A DNA stretch of 64,000 nucleotides, taken from Amaurobius ferox (lineage: Eukaryota; Arthropoda; Arachnida; Araneae; Amaurobiidae). Below the pieces are notes generated by a model. The model searched no databases. It saw only the letters and a list, made by a program, of their open reading frames with translations, and was not told where the DNA came from. Positions 58,831 through 64,000 of this stretch are shown piece after piece. A program made the position numbers and the translations under genes. The first letter of the stretch is position 1. Each line of letters starts with the position of its first letter. The stretch covers positions 111,451,848-111,515,847 of the forward strand of contig OX578146.1 of NCBI GenBank assembly GCA_951213105.1, read 5' to 3'.

Positions 58831-58969
58831 AATATGCATTTAAATAGGGCAGCTGTTTCAACCAGAAGATCGCACAGCTGTTTAAGTGCAGCTGCATAAA
58901 ATATGTAGAAGGTGTAGCTCTATTAGAATTTTTTATACCTTCATTAGCATTTGAACCTGTCAAAGGCAG

Positions 58970-59500
58970 GAAAAATAATACACTTCAAAAATTAGGCACC
59001 AACTTTTGTTAGATCCAGTCCTGAAGTCCAATTTCAGAATTGTAGGTGCCTGAGGGATGTAGGGGAGTCTTTCAGAGAGTTCTGAGAATGTTACCCCCAT
59101 TCCATTTTGTCCATCCCAGAAGGAAGTTAAAAATCTCTATTATGGTATCAACTGCTGGACCGAACCTAAATGTGCACAATTTTAACCTTCTAAGCCAACT
59201 AAGAGTTGCTTGAGGGTCTGGCTTAAAAAAATACACAATCTACCCCCGCCTAAGGGGAGTAAATTGAAAGTCTCACTATATTAAGTTATGCCCGTTGATT
59301 GATACCATAAGTGTGCAATGATTCAGCCTTTTTGGTCAAGGAGGGTCTGAGGACTTTCCGAAAAAGCTTTCTTTCCCCTCCTCGATGGATAAATCAAAAA
59401 TCCGGCTCCGGTAAGTTCTGTCCTGTGACTGATACTATAAATGGGCTAAAACTTGGTACTAATGGCTGCTGCAAGGTGTTTGGAAGGTCTATAAAGCCAG
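58970..59500 (+). repeat. Degenerate tandem repeat of about 130-150 bp
   Basis: About four diverged units with 'GAGGGTCTG', 'TTCCCCTCCT / TACCCCC', 'TTGAAAGTC / TCAAAAATC' and 'GATACCATAA.TGTGCA' blocks in order. The 90-codon frame at 59311-59583 lies in it and is not conserved between units. Confidence 0.55.
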
Positions 59501-59628
59501 ACAATTATTATATAGATATTCCATATTATTTAGTCCACTTGTTTCATATTCAGTATTGCAATGGTAAAAATGTTTATTTTTAGCAAATTTCGTCCGCAAT
59601 TGTTCCTTTAAATGTTCTCTTAAATTCC

Positions 59629-60110
59629 TTAATTTATTTTTTCAAATTGGATTTTCATGGAGTTCAAATACTTTATCAATATTTTCTTAATTATTTTTTC
59701 AATAGTTTTAGTAAAAATAGACAAAAGGGAAATAGGCCTGTAATTATCGGGATTATTTTTGTCACCTTTCTTATAAACTGGGATAATAAAAGCAAAATTA
59801 AGTTGGTCAGAAAATAAGCCACTTTCAAAATTTAAATTGATGATATGAGAGAAAACATTCCATATGAATGGGAAAATACTCAGAATATCGGTAGCTACAA
59901 TGCAATCGAAGCTAGGCGAGCTGGATCGTGGAAAATTCGAAGAATACTCAAAACCTCATTTGGATCAGTAAGTAAAATGAAAAAAGAGTCACTATTATAC
60001 AGAGCATCACTTACATGCATATTCCAAGTTCCAGTGGCAAAATCAGCTGGATGTTGGTTGCTGGAAATGTCTTTTTGTGTTTCTCCGAAAATCCATTTGA
60101 CTATACAAAA
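59629..60110 (-). pseudogene. LINE reverse-transcriptase fragment
   Basis: On the minus strand a frame ending at the stop 59629-59631 can be read rightwards to about 59940. It contains FIIPVYKKGDKNNPDNYRPI and SLLSIFTKTIEKIIKK, the first motifs of the reverse-transcriptase domain of jockey/CR1/RTE-like LINEs. Upstream, SSSPSFDCIVATDIL corresponds to the 'SPGxDGI' block. A frameshift near 59935 leads to SFFILLTDPNEVLSILR and an upstream linker to about 60110. The catalytic FADD region is missing: the frame stops early and runs into the tandem repeat. It is a broken fragment, independent of the C-terminal piece at 16389. Confidence 0.88.
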
Positions 60111-60313
60111 TCAGCGATCAAAAGAGAATAAAAATATTTAATTGCCGTCAAAATTGAAGTATACACACCATTTATAACTATACGAAGATTCATCATAAAT
60201 TTCTTATTTATATCTTTATTTGTGAGAAATTATGTTCCTAAATTTTCCTTGTTCTTTGTCCAAAGTATTTTTACTCTCCCCAACCTCTTACATATTCAAA
60301 ATATTTTACTGGT

Positions 60314-63300
60314 AGATTTGGGAAAAACTTTGCTGTTTAGCAGAATGGGGAGCAAGTCGCATGTTTTTATAATATTTTTTATTTTTTTTATTAATTTTAC
60401 TATTGTTATTAATTTTACTACCGTTAATTTTACTATTGCTCATTAATTGTACTATTGCTTATTAATTGTACTATTGCTTATTAATTGTACTATTGGTTAT
60501 TAATTGTATTATTGCTATTGCTATTTTTTATTAATTTTATTATTGTTGCTATTACTATCAAGCATTGAAAAGTTTATTGGTGCATAGAAAGTAATACATT
60601 CACAAATCCTTTCCCCTGCCCAGATTTGGGAAAAACTTTGCTGTTTAGCAGAATGGGGAGCAAGTCGCATGTTTTTATAATATTTTTTATTTTTTTTTAT
60701 TAATTTTACTATTGTTATTAATTTTACTACCGTTAATTTTACTATTGCTCATTAATTGTACTATTGCTTATTAATTGTACTATTGCTTATTAATTGTACT
60801 ATTGGTTATTAATTGTATTATTGCTATTGCTATTTTTTATTAATTTTATTATTGTTGCTATTACTTTCAAGCATTGAAAAGTTTATTGGTGCATAGAAAG
60901 TAATACATTCACAAATCCTTTCCCCTGCCCAGATTTGGGAAAAACTTTGTTGTTTAGCAGAATGGGGAGCAAGTCGCATGTTTTTATAATATTTTTTATT
61001 TTTTTTATTAATTTTACTATTGTTATTAATTTTACTACCGTTAATTTTACTATTGCTCATTAATTGTACTATTGCTTATTAATTGTACTATTGCTTATTA
61101 ATTGTACTATTGGTTATTAATTGTATTATTACTATTGCTATTTTTTATTAATTTTATTATTGTTGCTATTACTATCAAGCATTGAAAAGTTTATTGGTGC
61201 ATAGAAAGTAATACATTCACAAATCCTTTCCCCTGCCCAGATTTGGGAAAAACTTTGTTGTTTAGCAGAATGGGGAGCAAGTCGCATGTTTTTATAATAT
61301 TTTTTATTTTTTTTATTAATTTTACTATTGTTATTAATTTTACTACCGTTAATTTTACTATTGCTCATTAATTGTACTATTGCTTATTAATTGTACTATT
61401 GCTTATTAATTGTACTATTGGTTATTAATTGTATTATTGCTATTGCTATTTTTTATTAATTTTATTATTGTTGCTATTACTATCAAGCATTGAAAAGTTT
61501 ATTGGTGCATAGAAAGTAATACATTCACAAATCCTTTCCCCTGCCCAGATTTGGGAAAAACTTTGCTGTTTAGCAGAATGGGGAGCAAGTCGCATGTTTT
61601 TATTTTTTTTTTATTTTTACTATTGTTATTAATTTTACTACCGTTAATTTTACTATTGCTCATTAATTGTACTATTGCTTATTAATTGTACTATTGCTTA
61701 TTAATTGTACTATTGGTTATTAATTGTATTATTGCTATTGCTATTTTTTATTAATTTTATTATTGTTGCTATTACTATCAAGCATTGAAAAGTTTATTGG
61801 TGCATAGAAAGTAATACATTCACAAATCCTTTCCCCTGCCCAGATTTGGGAAAAACTTTGTTGTTTAGCAGAATGGGGAGCAAGTCGCATGTTTTTATAA
61901 TATTTTTTATTTTTTTTATTAATTTTACTATTGTTATTAATTTTACTACCGTTAATTTTACTATTGCTCATTAATTGTACTATTGCTTATTAATTGTACT
62001 ATTGCTTATTAATTGTAATATTGGTTATTAATTGTATTATTGCTATTTCTATTTTTTATTAATTTTAATATTGTTGCTATTACTATCAAGCATTGAAAAG
62101 TTTATTGGTGCATAGAAAGTAATACATTCACAAATCCTTTCCCCTGCCCAGATTTGGGAAAAACTTTGCTGTTTAGCAGAATGAGGAGAAAGTCGCATGT
62201 TTTTATAATATTTTTTATTTTTTTTATTAATTTTACTATTGTTATTAATTTTACTACCGTTAATTTTACTATTGCTCATTAATTGTACTATTGCTTATTA
62301 ATTGTACTATTGCTTATTAATTGTACTATTGGTTATTAATTGTATTATTGCTATTGCTATTTTTTATTAATTTTATTATTGTTGCTATTACTATCAAGCA
62401 TTGAAAAGTTTATTGGTGCATAGAAAGTAATACATTCACAAATCCTTTCCCCTGCCCAGATTTGGGAAAAACTTTGCTGTTTAGCAGAATGGGGAGCAAG
62501 TCGCATGTTTTTATAATATTTTTTATTTTTTTTTATTAATTTTACTATTGTTATTAATTTTACTACCGTTAATTTTACTATTGCTCATTAATTGTACTAT
62601 TGCTTATTAATTGTACTATTGCTTATTAATTGTACTATTGGTTATTAATTGTATTATTGCTATTGCTATTTTTTATTAATTTTATTATTGTTGCTATTAC
62701 TATCAAGCATTGAAAAGTTTATTGGTGCATAGAAAGTAATACATTCACAAATCCTTTCCCCTGCCCAGATTTGGGAAAAACTTTGTTGTTTAACAGAATG
62801 GGGAGCAAGTCGCATGTTTTTATAATATTTTTTATTTTTTTTATTAATTTTACTATTGTTATTAATTTTACTACCGTTAATTTTACTATTGCTCATTAAT
62901 TGTACTATTGCTTATTAATTGTACTATTGGTTATTAATTGTATTATTGCTATTGCTATTTTTTATTAATTTTATTATTGTTGCTATTACTATCAAGCATT
63001 GAAAAGTTTATTGGTGCATAGAAAGTAATACATTCACAAATCCTTTCCCCTGCCCAGATTTGGGAAAAACTTTGTTGTTTAGCAGAATGGGGAGCAAGTC
63101 GCATGTTTTTATAATATTTTTTATTTTTTTTATTAATTTTACTATTGTTATTAATTTTACTACCGTTAATTTTACTATTGCTCATTAATTGTACTATTGC
63201 TTATTAATTGTACTATTGCTTATTAATTGTACTATTGGTTATTAATTGTATTATTGCTATTGCTATTTTTTATTAATTTTATTATTGTTGCTATTACTAT

Positions 63301-64000
63301 CAAGCATTGAAAAGTTTATTGGTGCATAGAAAGTAATACATTCACAAATCCTTTCCCCTGCCCAGATTTGGGAAAAACTTTGCTGTTTAGCAGAATGGGG
63401 AGCAAGTCGCATTTTTTTATAATATTTTTTATTTTTTTTATTAATTTTACTATTGTTATTAATTTTACTACCGTTAATTTTACTATTGCTCATTAATTGT
63501 ACTATTGCTTATTAATTGTACTATTGCTTATTAATTGTAATATTGGTTATTAATTGTATTATTGCTATTTCTATTTTTTATTAATTTTAATATTGTTGCT
63601 ATTACTATCAAGCATTGAAAAGTTTATTGGTGCATAGAAAGTAATACATTCACAAATCCTTTCCCCTGCCCAGATTTGGGAAAAACTTTGCTGTTTAGCA
63701 GAATGAGGAGAAAGTCGCATGTTTTTATAATATTTTTTATTTTTTTTATTAATTTTACTATTGTTATTAATTTTACTACCGTTAATTTTACTATTGCTCA
63801 TTAATTGTACTATTGCTTATTAATTGTACTATTGCTTATTAATTGTACTATTGGTTATTAATTGTATTATTGCTATTGCTATTTTTTATTAATTTTATTA
63901 TTGTTGCTATTACTATCAAGCATTGAAAAGTTTATTGGTGCATAGAAAGTAATACATTCACAAATCCTTTCCCCTGCCCAGATTTGGGAAAAACTTTGCT
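60314..64000 (+). repeat. 308-bp satellite array (12 full monomers plus one partial)
   Basis: Monomers begin AGATTTGGGAAAAACTTTG at 60314, 60622, 60931, 61239, 61547, 61842, 62150, 62458, 62767, 63056, 63364, 63672 and 63980. Spacing is 308-309 except 295 (13-base loss in the T-rich part) and 289 (loss of one 19-base subrepeat TATTAATTGTACTATTGCT). Near-identity, with variants repeating at five-monomer distance, indicates recent expansion. The array continues past the window. A 76-codon minus frame recurs in most monomers only because they are almost identical. Confidence 0.97.

Noticed and set aside
59845..60141. Plus-strand 98-codon frame
   Set aside because: It is antisense to the reverse-transcriptase fragment, which has recognisable motifs on the minus strand.
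60830..63801. Eight nearly identical 76-codon minus frames as a gene family
   Set aside because: They lie at monomer spacing in a satellite, are rich in Asn/Lys/Ile from AT-rich DNA, and are alike only because the monomers are alike. No protein motif is present.

Overview
The window is AT-rich, repeat-dense nuclear DNA of a eukaryote. Tc1-type transposons, tRNA-derived SINEs, LINE fragments, long microsatellites and a satellite array point to an animal, probably an arthropod (an arachnid is plausible but unproven). I found no convincing host protein-coding gene, rRNA or functional tRNA. Nearly every short open frame lies in a repeat. A perfect minus-strand splice-donor consensus directly behind a pyrimidine tract at the left edge suggests that at least part of the window could be the intron of a long minus-strand gene.

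The dominant component is a set of non-autonomous elements of about 0.6-1.3 kb, called families A, B, B' and C here. They share one architecture. One end carries a subterminal motif (TCTGATGTGGGC then ACTTTCC in A and B; AACACTTTCCAAC in C). The interior carries a microsatellite. The other end is a hairpin whose stem matches the subterminal motif of the same family. The two ends co-vary between families, copies abut head to tail at T-runs, and no clear target duplication is seen. This resembles non-autonomous Helitron/Helentron-like (rolling-circle) elements. It is the most interesting system in the window.

Layout: 0.1-13 kb holds terminal-repeat remnants, a 235-bp palindrome, family C and A copies and old diverged duplications. 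13-17 kb holds a three-unit tandem repeat, a complete but decayed Tc1 element (14007-15541) and a LINE C-terminal fragment. 19.3-21.4 kb is a large inverted pair of family A. 24-30 kb holds a SINE whose tail grew into a minisatellite, a 150-bp tandem array split by a B element, and a nearly perfect 360-bp-arm palindrome. 29.5-40.5 kb is a cluster of B elements, some abutting, around a GC-rich island at 37.6-38.1 kb and a 370-bp TGACGT-rich element. 41-51 kb holds a long-armed TA-flanked MITE, more A/B' copies, two tRNA-type SINEs (one with a perfect 16-bp target duplication) and an internally deleted Tc1 copy. 51-60 kb is mostly unassigned sequence, with a 67-bp tandem array and a minus-strand reverse-transcriptase fragment. 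From 60314 to the right edge runs a 308-bp satellite array of 12 full monomers plus the start of another.

No working gene set is seen. The SINE copies need LINE machinery supplied elsewhere. The A/B/C elements show no coding capacity and need a trans-acting enzyme. Boundaries of repeats are by eye, usually good to a few bases where terminal motifs exist and to tens of bases elsewhere.
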